Below, one piece after another: positions 33,752 through 41,779 of a stretch of 64,000 nucleotides of DNA. A program made the position numbers and the translations under genes. The stretch lies in contig CALNXY010000014.1 of the NCBI GenBank assembly GCA_942490705.1, positions 186,001 through 250,000 of the forward strand, written 5' to 3'. Position 1 is the first letter of the stretch; every line of letters begins with the position of its first letter. The notes under the pieces were generated by a model, which saw nothing but the letters and a program-made list of their open reading frames with translations, ran no database searches and had not been told where the DNA came from. Source of the DNA: JAGRCP01 sp942490705. Its GTDB lineage: Bacteria; Chloroflexota; Anaerolineae; Caldilineales; Caldilineaceae.

Positions 33752-34306
33752 ATGGAATTGCTGCAGCAGCGTCGACTCGTGGGAGTCGCAGCCCTTCTGC
33801 TCTTACTTGTCTTTACCCTGGCCGCCTGTGCCCCGGATCCCACCCAGGGGATTCTGTCGCCGGAGTTGGGTCCGCAAATGATCGCTGCGGCCCAAGCGGA
33901 CGACGCAGCAGCGGAACCGGTCGAAGAAGAACCGGTGCCGACCTTGGCCGAGCTAAGCGACGAAGAGATCTACGCCGGCCTGGATGACGCTGTGGCGACT
34001 GCGATTCAGACGGGAGATCCCGCCAACGGCGAAACGCTCTCGCTGGTCAACGGCTGCATTGGCTGTCATGCGCTGGATCCTGCGGCGCAGATGACCGGCC
34101 CCACCTGGTACAACATGGGCGACACCGCGGTGACGCGTGGCGATGCCGGCCCGGCTGCCTACCTTCACAACAGCATCGTGGCCCCCAATGCCTACGTCGT
34201 GAACGACTATCCCCAAGGCGTCATGCCGGCTACCTACGTCGACACGATCTCCGAGGAGGATTTGGGTGATATCGTTGCCTACCTGCTGACGCTACACGGC
34301 CAGTAG
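33752..34306 (+). CDS. Cytochrome c lipoprotein
   Basis: This 184-aa protein has a lipoprotein signal ending in LAAC (Cys26) and an acidic Pro/Glu linker at about 45-65. A class I cytochrome c domain follows, with heme motif C102-I-G-C-H106 and a probable axial Met158 in QGVMPATY. The end SEEDLGDIVAYLLTLHGQ is the typical C-terminal helix. GGAGG stands before ATG 33752. It is a membrane-anchored electron carrier outside the cell membrane. It is transcribed alone, with a terminator downstream. Confidence 0.92.
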   Translation: MELLQQRRLVGVAALLLLLVFTLAACAPDPTQGILSPELGPQMIAAAQADDAAAEPVEEEPVPTLAELSDEEIYAGLDDAVATAIQTGDPANGETLSLVNGCIGCHALDPAAQMTGPTWYNMGDTAVTRGDAGPAAYLHNSIVAPNAYVVNDYPQGVMPATYVDTISEEDLGDIVAYLLTLHGQ

Positions 34307-34353
34307 AGGGCCCTGCTTGCAGGATAGCCCGACAGACGAATGACTCGAAGAGC

Positions 34354-34388
34354 AAAGTGGGTGTGATTCCAGTCATGCCCACTTTTTT
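34354..34388 (+). terminator. Rho-independent terminator after the cytochrome gene
   Basis: AAAGTGGG (34354-34361) pairs with CCCACTTT (34378-34385), followed by further T to a run of six. Confidence 0.85.
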
Positions 34389-34461
34389 GTTATAAGCTGA
34401 CACCATCAACCGAGACGTATCGTTCGACCAAACCATCCATCGAGTGCTATAATCGCGCCAA

Positions 34462-35583
34462 ATGGCCCAGGAACGCGTAGCTTCCCCTGATGTAAGCAGT
34501 GATCGGCGCTGTCCCAATTGCGGGACACGCGTGGCACGCGATGCGAATACCTGCTTCATGTGTGGACACGATCTGCGCATCAAACCAACGCGCCGGCGAC
34601 GCGTCTCCTGGCTGGACGCGTTGCTTGTGCTGGCCGTGCTGGGCGTCCTGCTGGTCTGGTGGCGCATGGGCATGCAGCCGGCCCAGCCGGCGGAAGAAGC
34701 AGCCGCGGTCGAAATGATCCTGCCTACCAACGTGCCCGTCCTGCAAGCGACGGAAACGCCTACGCCCGCCCCGACGCCCACGCCAGAACCAACGCCTGTA
34801 GCGGCCGAATCAACCTTCACTACCCATACGGTGGCGCAGGGAGAAACCCTGCTCGGCATTGCCGGCATCTATGGCGTGACGGTCGAAGAGATCCAGCAGG
34901 CCAACAACATGAGCAACGTGCTCATTCGACCCGACGAGGAACTGACCATTCCGGTCCGGGCCGAGCAGGGAGCAGCCGGCACGGGGCCGACCGGACCCAC
35001 AACGCGCTTCACCTACACGGTCGACTCCGGCGACACGATTATCTCGATCGCCACGCTCTTTGGCAGTACCGTGCAAGAAATCTTGCAGGCCAATGGCCTC
35101 AACGCCGACGATGTCATCCGGCCGGGAGACGAGCTGGTCGTCCCCGTGCGTGCGGTGCCCGAAGAGGTGACGGAGGCGACCGCCGCGCAGGAAGATGCGC
35201 CGGCCATCGTCCAGGAGGCTGCGCCGGCAAGCAGCGACGAGGGCATCTATATCGAGCCCCGGCTGGTGGGTCCGCCTAACCGGGCCACGTTTGCCCTCGA
35301 TGAACCCGTCCTGCTGCGCTGGGTCAGCGTTGACGTGCTGGCGCCAAACGAGTGGTATGTGCTCATGGTCTATCCTACCGACGGCGCGGCTCAGGTCCTG
35401 CCAAGCGTGTGGACCAAAGCAACCAGCCATCGACTGGAGACAGAACTGGCGCCGCCGGCAGGGCAATCGGCCACCTATTCGTGGCAGGTCTCCGTAGCCC
35501 GCGTCTTGCCGGGATCCGACGGCAGTCAAGCGCTGGAGGCGGCCAGCCCGCCTTCGGCATTGCGCTCTTTTACCTGGGAATAA
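34462..35583 (+). CDS. Zinc-ribbon, transmembrane, double-LysM protein
   Basis: This 373-aa protein has a cytoplasmic zinc ribbon (CPNCGTRV and CFMCGHDL, residues about 17-38). A basic patch, one membrane helix (LLVLAVLGVLLVWW, about 53-68) and a Thr/Pro linker (PTPAPTPTPEPTP) follow. Two LysM domains come next (TTHTVAQGETLLGIAGIYGV; FTYTVDSGDTIISIATLFGS), then a C-terminal Ig/FN3-like domain starting near 265. The LysM parts should bind cell-wall glycan outside the membrane. It is the first of three tightly packed genes, two bases before the GrdB-like gene. Confidence 0.9.
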   Translation: MAQERVASPDVSSDRRCPNCGTRVARDANTCFMCGHDLRIKPTRRRRVSWLDALLVLAVLGVLLVWWRMGMQPAQPAEEAAAVEMILPTNVPVLQATETPTPAPTPTPEPTPVAAESTFTTHTVAQGETLLGIAGIYGVTVEEIQQANNMSNVLIRPDEELTIPVRAEQGAAGTGPTGPTTRFTYTVDSGDTIISIATLFGSTVQEILQANGLNADDVIRPGDELVVPVRAVPEEVTEATAAQEDAPAIVQEAAPASSDEGIYIEPRLVGPPNRATFALDEPVLLRWVSVDVLAPNEWYVLMVYPTDGAAQVLPSVWTKATSHRLETELAPPAGQSATYSWQVSVARVLPGSDGSQALEAASPPSALRSFTWE

Positions 35584-35585
35584 GC

Positions 35586-36443
35586 ATGCCCGAAACACTT
35601 AGCCTGACCGAACGAATCCTGAACCGAATCTACGCGATCCCCGCCGTTGCCCAATATTGGGCCAAGCGTTCGGCCGCGCAGACGGATGCCCTGGTCAACC
35701 TCGACGGTGGAATTCCCTTCACGCCCTTTACGAAACCGCTGGATGAGTGCCGGGCAGCGTTGATCACCACAGGCGGCATTCATCTGCCCGGGCAGAAACC
35801 GTTTGACATGACCAACCCCGACGGCGACCCCAGCTACCGGGAAATTCCGGGCGATGTCGTTACCGGCGATATTGTGATCACGCACAAGTATTATGATCAC
35901 AGTGATGCCGATGAGGATCTCAACGTGATCTTTCCCCTCGATCACTTTCGCGATCTGGCGGAGATGGGCGTCATCGACGGTCTGGGGCCGCGACACTTTG
36001 GCTTCATGGGCCACATCGACGCCGAGTTGATCACCGTCCTCAACGAGGAGAGCGCGCCTGAGGTCGCGGCCAAATTGCGCGCCGACGGCGTCGATTTCGC
36101 CTTTCTCACCCCCGCTTGAGGGCAATGCAATCGGTCCGTGGGACTGATCGCACGTGCCATCGAGGAGGTCGGCATTCCAACAGTCACGATCTCCATCACC
36201 AAGGATCTGACCGAGTCGGTCGGTGTGCCCCGCGCCCTCTTTGTGCGCTGGCCGTTGGGCCATCCCATGGGCGAAAAGCACGCCCCGCTCCAGCAGCGCA
36301 CGCTGATTTTTGATGCCCTGATGCTGCTGCGCGATGTGCAGGAGCCGGGCATCATTGCTGAGCCGGGCTATCGCTGGCGGCGTGAGGCGTACGAAGAGCC
36401 GGATTGGACAAGACTGAAGTCCGTGTCACGAGGAGCATCGTGA
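35586..36443 (+). CDS. GrdB/PrdB-family reductase, predicted selenoprotein (TGA as Sec178)
   Basis: One frame of 285 codons is interrupted only by TGA at 36117-36119. Both sides are coding in the same frame. Before it comes GVDFAFLTPA; after it GQCNRSVGLIARAIEEVGIP and a strongly protein-like C-terminus (VRWPLGHPMGEKHAPLQQRT). The layout matches the glycine/betaine/sarcosine/D-proline reductase selenoprotein B family, in which Sec or Cys opens a (U/C)xxC redox motif before a VGLIAR helix, here U178-G-Q-C181. A SECIS-like hairpin follows at the required distance. The alternative is a nonsense mutation of a Cys codon. No GrdA/GrdE partner is adjacent. Neighbours are the LysM protein (two-base gap) and a membrane protein (GTGA overlap). 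Confidence 0.8.
36126..36152 (+). promoter_or_regulatory. Predicted bacterial SECIS element
   Basis: ATCGGTCC (36130-36137) pairs with GGACTGAT (36141-36148) through eight pairs, one a G-U. The stem is extended after one mismatch by TGC/GCA (36126-36128 with 36150-36152). The loop GTG starts with G. The loop begins 18 bases after the TGA, inside the 16-37 window, and G in the first two loop positions is the known SelB requirement. Confidence 0.65.
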
Positions 36444-36826
36444 GTAAGAAACAGCAGAAATCCTCCCGTCGCAAAGAGCGGACGCCAAAGCCGCCCCTGC
36501 GCTGGACGGGCATCGTCTTCGCCGCAGCCCTCAACCTGCTGCTTGTCTCAGCCGCCCAGCTTGTGCTGAATCTGACGGGGGCTGGCCTGAATCTTGAAAT
36601 CGTCGCCACTATGTTTGCGCCCCTCATTGCCGGCGCCGCCAGCGCGCTCTACGTGAAAGAACGACCCGCCATGCACGTGGTCTTGGGCGGCCTGCTCAGT
36701 ATCCCCTTTTTGGCCCTGCTGACCTTTGGCGGCATCTGGCAGTTTGCCCTCCTCGCCGGCGGTTTTTGCGGATTGGCCGGCGGCATCTCCGAAGTGTTGA
36801 TGCGCAGCAACAGCAAGCGCGCCTGA
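36440..36826 (+). CDS. Small membrane protein, unknown
   Basis: This 128-aa protein has a strongly basic N-terminus (SKKQQKSSRRKERTPKP) and about four hydrophobic helices starting at WTGIVFAAALNLLLVSAAQL and ending with FGGIWQFALLAGGFCGLAGG. The GTG start overlaps the stop of the GrdB-like gene by four bases and has GAGGAG upstream, so it is co-translated. It is unrelated to any family I can name. Confidence 0.75.
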   Translation: MSKKQQKSSRRKERTPKPPLRWTGIVFAAALNLLLVSAAQLVLNLTGAGLNLEIVATMFAPLIAGAASALYVKERPAMHVVLGGLLSIPFLALLTFGGIWQFALLAGGFCGLAGGISEVLMRSNSKRA

Positions 36827-37020
36827 AGCGCGCCAGAAACGCGTCCAGTTCGAATTGGCGGGCGCGCCCCACCCAAATTGGCGTGGCCGACGCCGTCCTC
36901 TCATGCTATTCTGGACTAGAGAACGGCGTACGGTGACGACCCGTCTACGCGACGACAGCGCACGCAGGCTTTCATTGATCATCAATCAGCGTACAATCCA
37001 TACGCTTTAAACAAAGGAGA

Positions 37021-38982
37021 ATGCCTATGCATGGTGGCGGCTGGGGACGCTACATCAGCTACGACGAAAGCAAAGGAAAAGCCCAGATCGATCGAGCGCT
37101 CTTGGGGCGCGTATTCGAGTACGCCAAGCCGCATCTCGGATCCGTCTTGATCGTATTGACGACCATCGTTGTCGTCTCGCTCCTCGGGTTGATTCCCCCC
37201 TTGATCTATCGAGACTTAATTGACAATGTCTTGCCCAATGGCGACGTTCAGCGCCTCAACTGGTTGGCGCTGGCCATGCTGGCCATCCCCCTGTTGAGTG
37301 GGTTGTTGCAAGTCATCCAGCGGCGTTTTAGCGCCAAGGCGGGCGAGGGCATCATCTATGACTTGCGCGTCAGCATGTATTCTCACCTAGAGAATATGTC
37401 GCTGCGCTTCTTCACCAGTACCCGTGCCGGCGAGATCGTCTCGCGGTTTAACAATGATGTGGTCGGCGCGCAAAACGCGATCACCGGGACGATCCCGACC
37501 ATTGTCACCAACATCGTCACGCTGGTGTCAACGCTGGCGGTGATGATCACCATCGAGTGGCGGCTGACCCTGCTGGCCGTGGCCGTCCTGCCGCTCTTCC
37601 TGCTGCCGACGCGCCGCGTCGCTCGCACCCTGCGCGATATTCGCCGTGATGCCATGGAGTACAGCGCCGACATGAGCAGCGTCATCAACGAGACGTTGAC
37701 CATCAACGGCGCGCTGCTGGTCAAGACATTTGGCCGTCAAGAGCAGGAGCTACAGGAATTTGATGAGGCCGCCGCCGCGGTGCGCGACATTGGCATCCGT
37801 CGTGCCCAGGTGGGCCAGCTCTTTTTTGTAGGCCTGAGCATCGCCAGCACCATCGGCACGGCGCTCATCTACTGGGTCGGCGGCCACATGGTCTTGCAGA
37901 ACACCATCACGATCGGGACGGTGGTGGCCTTCGTGGCCTACCTTGCGCGACTCTACGGTCCGATCTCTTCGCTATCCAATGTGCAGGTGGAATTTGCCAC
38001 CTCCATGGTCAGCTTCGAACGAGTCTTTGAGTATCTTGACATGCCTCTGGAGATCGAGGACAAACCTGACGCATTTGTATTGGACGACGTCGACGGACAC
38101 ATCCGGTTCGAGGATGTCTCGTTTGCCTACATTGAACCTGAAGAAGTGGACGCTCCTGCGGACGAAGGGGCGGATGAGGACGAAGAGACGAATGGGACAA
38201 GGCCGGCCGGGGCTGAGAGCAATGCCGCGCAACTTGCGGCCAGCATTCGCCGGCGCACCCATGCGCTCCAGGACATTTCGTTTGACATTGAGCCCGGACA
38301 GCTGGTGGCCCTGGTCGGCCCCAGCGGGGCCGGCAAGACGACCGTCACCTATCTGCTGCCGCGCCTCTACGATCCCACCGACGGTCGGATCACTCTGGAC
38401 GGGCACGATCTGCGTGATGTAACGCAGGTCTCGCTGGCCGAGCAGATCGGCATGGTCACCCAGGAGACCTATCTCTTCCACGAGAGCATCCGCGACAACC
38501 TGCTCTACGCCAAACCGGATGCAAGCCAGGAGGAACTGGAAGCGGCCGCCAGGGCAGCCAACATTCATGACATGATCGCGGGGTTGGAAAATGGCTATGA
38601 CACCGTAGTCGGTGAACGCGGTTATCGCCTCTCCGGCGGCGAAAAGCAGCGCCTGGCCATTGCGCGGGTCATCCTCAAGGATCCGCGCATTCTCGTGCTG
38701 GACGAGGCGACTTCGCATCTTGATTCGCAGAGCGAAGCGCTGATCCAGGCTGCGCTGGAGCCGCTCTTTGAGGGGCGCACCAGTCTGGTCATCGCCCACC
38801 GGCTGTCGACCGTGCTCAACGCCGACAAGATCCTCGTCCTGGATCAGGGCCGTCTGGTCGAGCAGGGTACCCATGGCGAATTGTTGGCGGAGGATGGCCT
38901 CTATGCCGAGCTCTTCCGCACCCAGTTTGCCGCAGAACAGACGCTGGCGGCTGAGGTGAACGAGGCAGTTATCGGCGCGTAA
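37021..38982 (+). CDS. ABC exporter, fused permease and ATPase (MsbA/LmrA type)
   Basis: This 653-aa half-transporter has six membrane helices (about 38-330) and a nucleotide-binding domain with Walker A GPSGAGKTT (about 434), Q-loop VTQETYLF, signature LSGGEKQR (about 538), Walker B ILVLDEAT and the H-loop AHRLS. It works as a dimer exporting lipids, peptides or drugs. An unusual acidic insert of some 40 residues (about 374-413, EEVDAPADEGADEDEE) separates the first ATPase strand from the second. AAAGGAG precedes ATG 37021. Confidence 0.93.
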   Translation: MPMHGGGWGRYISYDESKGKAQIDRALLGRVFEYAKPHLGSVLIVLTTIVVVSLLGLIPPLIYRDLIDNVLPNGDVQRLNWLALAMLAIPLLSGLLQVIQRRFSAKAGEGIIYDLRVSMYSHLENMSLRFFTSTRAGEIVSRFNNDVVGAQNAITGTIPTIVTNIVTLVSTLAVMITIEWRLTLLAVAVLPLFLLPTRRVARTLRDIRRDAMEYSADMSSVINETLTINGALLVKTFGRQEQELQEFDEAAAAVRDIGIRRAQVGQLFFVGLSIASTIGTALIYWVGGHMVLQNTITIGTVVAFVAYLARLYGPISSLSNVQVEFATSMVSFERVFEYLDMPLEIEDKPDAFVLDDVDGHIRFEDVSFAYIEPEEVDAPADEGADEDEETNGTRPAGAESNAAQLAASIRRRTHALQDISFDIEPGQLVALVGPSGAGKTTVTYLLPRLYDPTDGRITLDGHDLRDVTQVSLAEQIGMVTQETYLFHESIRDNLLYAKPDASQEELEAAARAANIHDMIAGLENGYDTVVGERGYRLSGGEKQRLAIARVILKDPRILVLDEATSHLDSQSEALIQAALEPLFEGRTSLVIAHRLSTVLNADKILVLDQGRLVEQGTHGELLAEDGLYAELFRTQFAAEQTLAAEVNEAVIGA

Positions 38983-39103
38983 GGCGGCCACCCCACACCC
39001 AGTTCAGTGAGCACGCCCCGTGCGAACGGGGAGCAATGAAGAATGCTTACTCGAGAATGGATAATTGCCAATGAGGAGGACCGGCCCTTTAGCTGTGCGA
39101 CGA

Positions 39104-39532
39104 CTATGCGCTGCCCGTCTGCACGGGGCCGCCTTGGATGTGCCACCGGGTAATGCCGCCGGCGAGATTACGGGCATTGAAGCCCTGCTCATTGAGGTAG
39201 TGGGTGACGCTGTAGGAGCGAGTGCCGTGGGCGCAGAGCACGGTGATCGCCCGATCGATTGGCAACTCGCCGAGCTGATCGGGGAGATCGTTCATGGGAA
39301 TATGCCTGAGCGTCCACGCGTCGCTGTCCGGCAGATGCACCTGGGTCAATTCAAAAGGCTCACGGATGTCGAGGATGTACGGCATTGCGCCCTGCTCAAC
39401 TTCGTCAAAGAGCGTGCGCACCTCGATCTCGGGGACGTACGGCTCCTCCTCTTCTTCCACCGGTGGCGGCGCAAACGATGTCGCCGGTTGCTCTCCCCGC
39501 AAGCGCCTGCGCAGGGCTGCAAATAGATCCAT
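39104..39532 (-). CDS. Rhodanese-like domain protein
   Basis: This 142-aa protein has an N-terminal variable part with a Pro/Glu stretch (about 20-32), then a single rhodanese domain: YILDIREPFELTQVHLPDSD and the active-site loop VLCAHGTRS with Cys100. It ends with GFNARNLAGGITRWHIQGGP, typical of the fold. It probably handles sulfane sulfur in the cytoplasm. Confidence 0.9.
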   Translation of the reverse strand: MDLFAALRRRLRGEQPATSFAPPPVEEEEEPYVPEIEVRTLFDEVEQGAMPYILDIREPFELTQVHLPDSDAWTLRHIPMNDLPDQLGELPIDRAITVLCAHGTRSYSVTHYLNEQGFNARNLAGGITRWHIQGGPVQTGSA

Positions 39533-39560
39533 TTAGCTCTCTCCCACTTTTGCCCTATTC

Positions 39561-40394
39561 CTATGTAGCCGGGGCGACAAGGTGAACGTCAATGCCGAGC
39601 GCTTGTATTGCTGCCACATCCTCACGGGGGGCGTTCTCGTCTGTCACCAACGCGGAGAGCGCGTCAAACGATACGATCGGCAGAAGAGATCGAATACCAA
39701 ACTTGCTACTATCTACCAGCAAGATCGTGCGTTCGGCGCTCGCTGCCATCGCACGCTTGACTTGGACCTCCAACGGACTGGGGTCGGAGATGCCATCGGC
39801 CACCGTGATGCCTGTTGCGCCAAGGAAGAAAGTCTTGGCACGGATTTCCTCAAAGAAGCGCTCGGCCTGAGGACCGACGAACGTATGCGCTTTGTCGCGC
39901 AAAATGCCGCCACAGCTCATGACGGTGAGCGAAGTCAACATGGGCAAGGTCGAGTAGATCGTCTGTACCCCATTTGTGACCACGGTCAGATTCTTCTGCG
40001 TGAGGTACTTGGTTACGGCTGCCGCGGTAGTGCCCGCCTCCAGGAAGAGCACATCCCCATCCTCCACGAAATTCATTGCCGCGTAGCGAGCAATCGCCTC
40101 CTTGGCCTGATGGTGAAGCGGTTGCTTGCTAAGGTAGGCCGGCTCCATTTGATCAGCTGTCTCTAGCGGCAACGCGCCGCCGCGCACGCGCAGCAGCTTT
40201 CCGTCCTGCTCAAGGGTCGTGATGTCGCGCCAAATCGTCATATATGACACGTCAAAACGGGCTGCCAGCTCCTCCGTGTTGGCGCTGCCTTCAGAGAGAA
40301 CAAGACGACTGATCGCCCTTCGCCGCTGCGTTGAGGAAAGCTTCGTGCGTGCTTCCGCGCTTGTTTCGGGATCAGTTGTTTTGACATCAGACAT
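39561..40394 (-). CDS. DeoR/GlpR-family transcriptional regulator
   Basis: This 277-aa protein has an N-terminal DeoR helix-turn-helix (NTEELAARFDVSYMTIWRDI, then TTLEQDGKLLRVRGGALP) and a sugar-phosphate-sensing DeoRC domain (FLEAGTTAAAVTKYL; FLGATGITVADGISDPSPLE; VDSSKFG). It is divergent from the mannoside operon, with repeated TGTTAT boxes in between. It most likely represses that operon until a sugar phosphate accumulates. Confidence 0.93.
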   Translation of the reverse strand: MSDVKTTDPETSAEARTKLSSTQRRRAISRLVLSEGSANTEELAARFDVSYMTIWRDITTLEQDGKLLRVRGGALPLETADQMEPAYLSKQPLHHQAKEAIARYAAMNFVEDGDVLFLEAGTTAAAVTKYLTQKNLTVVTNGVQTIYSTLPMLTSLTVMSCGGILRDKAHTFVGPQAERFFEEIRAKTFFLGATGITVADGISDPSPLEVQVKRAMAASAERTILLVDSSKFGIRSLLPIVSFDALSALVTDENAPREDVAAIQALGIDVHLVAPAT

Positions 40395-40563
40395 GTTGCT
40401 GGCCTCGCATGCGTGTAGTGCCCATCATGGCCCGTGTGACCGCCGGGCTGGGTCTAGTGGTAGCACGACAAGCGCCGGCAACCACTCGTCAGATCAACAT
40501 TTTCACAGTGTAACAGGTGAGGTTGGCGCTGTCAACGGGATTTTGGAAAAAAATGGTGAAAAA

Positions 40564-40618
40564 ATGTTATGATTTGTTATAAAATACGCTTGACATGTGT
40601 TATGAAATGGGCTAAACT
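40564..40618 (+). promoter_or_regulatory. Promoter and DeoR-type operator of the mannoside operon
   Basis: TTGACA (40590-40595) and TAAACT (40613-40618) are 17 bases apart. Three TGTTAT boxes at about 40564, 40574 and 40597 surround and overlap the -35 and spacer. This is the expected arrangement for repression by the divergent DeoR-type regulator. The rest of 40395-40745 holds no gene. Confidence 0.75.
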
Positions 40619-40745
40619 CAAATAAGTTGAAGCATTCGGATCATTCTTCACATGATCTGCAGCAGATTTCCCCACCACAACGCTTAGTAGCCTGAAATCA
40701 GGCGACGCATTGTCACAATCGCAATAGAAATGGCGGTCTCTGGTC

Positions 40746-41339
40746 GTGCTCACGCTTGCCCCCTCTGATTTGCTCAGTCATTTCGATCCGGCCACCGGCG
40801 AAATCCCAGGCGTCGAGCCTGTACGTCGGACGTTGCGCGAGATGAATGGTTACTTTGTCGACGAATCGGCCTATGCGATGGCCCTTGCCGCCGGTGATCC
40901 CCTGCTCTACACAGTCACGGCGGTCGCGCCGGCCGAGGGCGAAGGCGCCCTGCACTATGCCATCGGTTGCGTCCAGCCCGGACGAATCGGCGCCGAGTAT
41001 TACATGACCAAAGGGCACTTTCACGCTTGGCGTGCGGCGGCGGAATACTATATTGGCCTGAGCGGCAATGGCGTCATGCTGCTGGAAAATGAAAGTGGGA
41101 CGACCAGCGAGATGATTCCGCTGACGCCAAATAGCGCGCTCTATGTACCGGGCCATATTGCCCACCGCACCATCAACACCGGCACAGAGCCTCTGGTCTA
41201 TCTTGGCATCTTCCCCGCCGGTGCGGGGCACGACTATGGCAGCATTGCCGAACGAAATTTCGGCAACGTAGTTGTGGATCAAAACGGCGCCCCCGCTCTA
41301 GTGCCGCGCGCAACCTATCTCGCAAGCTTGGCTAGATGA
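40746..41339 (+). CDS. Cupin-type glucose-6-phosphate isomerase
   Basis: This 197-aa protein matches the archaeal-type (PF06560-like) phosphoglucose isomerase, a cupin unrelated to the common PGI. Metal ligands are visible in the motif YYMTKGHFHAW, with a following Glu (AAEYYIGL) and a late His in VPGHIAHRTIN. It interconverts glucose-6-P and fructose-6-P. The start is GTG at 40746. As first gene of the operon it would link mannose-derived fructose-6-P to central metabolism. Confidence 0.9.
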   Translation: MLTLAPSDLLSHFDPATGEIPGVEPVRRTLREMNGYFVDESAYAMALAAGDPLLYTVTAVAPAEGEGALHYAIGCVQPGRIGAEYYMTKGHFHAWRAAAEYYIGLSGNGVMLLENESGTTSEMIPLTPNSALYVPGHIAHRTINTGTEPLVYLGIFPAGAGHDYGSIAERNFGNVVVDQNGAPALVPRATYLASLAR

Positions 41340-41380
41340 CGCGATCCTGATCCTCAATCCCAGTCGAAACGAAAGATGCA

Positions 41381-41779
41381 ATGACCAATTACGCAACCAA
41401 ACCGATCCCCGCGGAGAAGCCGGAACCCAAATTGGTCACGCGACCCTGGGGATCGTTTAAACAGTACGCGCATAACACAGATGTGACCGTGAGCCTGATG
41501 ACGGTCAAGCCGGGGCAGCGCCTTAGCCTTCAGTCCCACACCGGGCGAGCCGAGCTATGGGTGGTGCTTGACGACGGCGCGGCAGTCCAAGTGGATGACG
41601 AAATTTATTACCCGGCTGCCGGTGACGAAATCTGGATCCCGGTTAACGGGCGCCATCGGTTAAGCAGTACGGGGCCTGCTGTGCGCGTATTGGAGGTGGC
41701 TTTCGGGAACTGGCAACAGGAAGACATTGCGCGCTTCGAAGACGATTATGCCCGCGGCGCGCAAGGAGATGAAGCGTGA
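41381..41779 (+). CDS. Cupin of mannose-6-phosphate isomerase type II
   Basis: This 132-aa single cupin resembles the C-terminal isomerase part of mannose-1-P guanylyltransferase/isomerase: TRPWGSFKQY at the start, then GQRLSLQSHTGRAELWVVL and PVNGRHRLSSTGP. The usual HxH metal site is reduced to QSH here, so activity may differ. Its stop overlaps the next GTG start by four bases. Confidence 0.85.
   Translation: MTNYATKPIPAEKPEPKLVTRPWGSFKQYAHNTDVTVSLMTVKPGQRLSLQSHTGRAELWVVLDDGAAVQVDDEIYYPAAGDEIWIPVNGRHRLSSTGPAVRVLEVAFGNWQQEDIARFEDDYARGAQGDEA

Noticed and set aside
36117..36119. Plain nonsense mutation in the GrdB-like gene
   Set aside because: Not excluded, but less likely: the frame is intact beyond the stop, TGA rather than TAA/TAG is used, it falls on the redox residue and a fitting hairpin follows.
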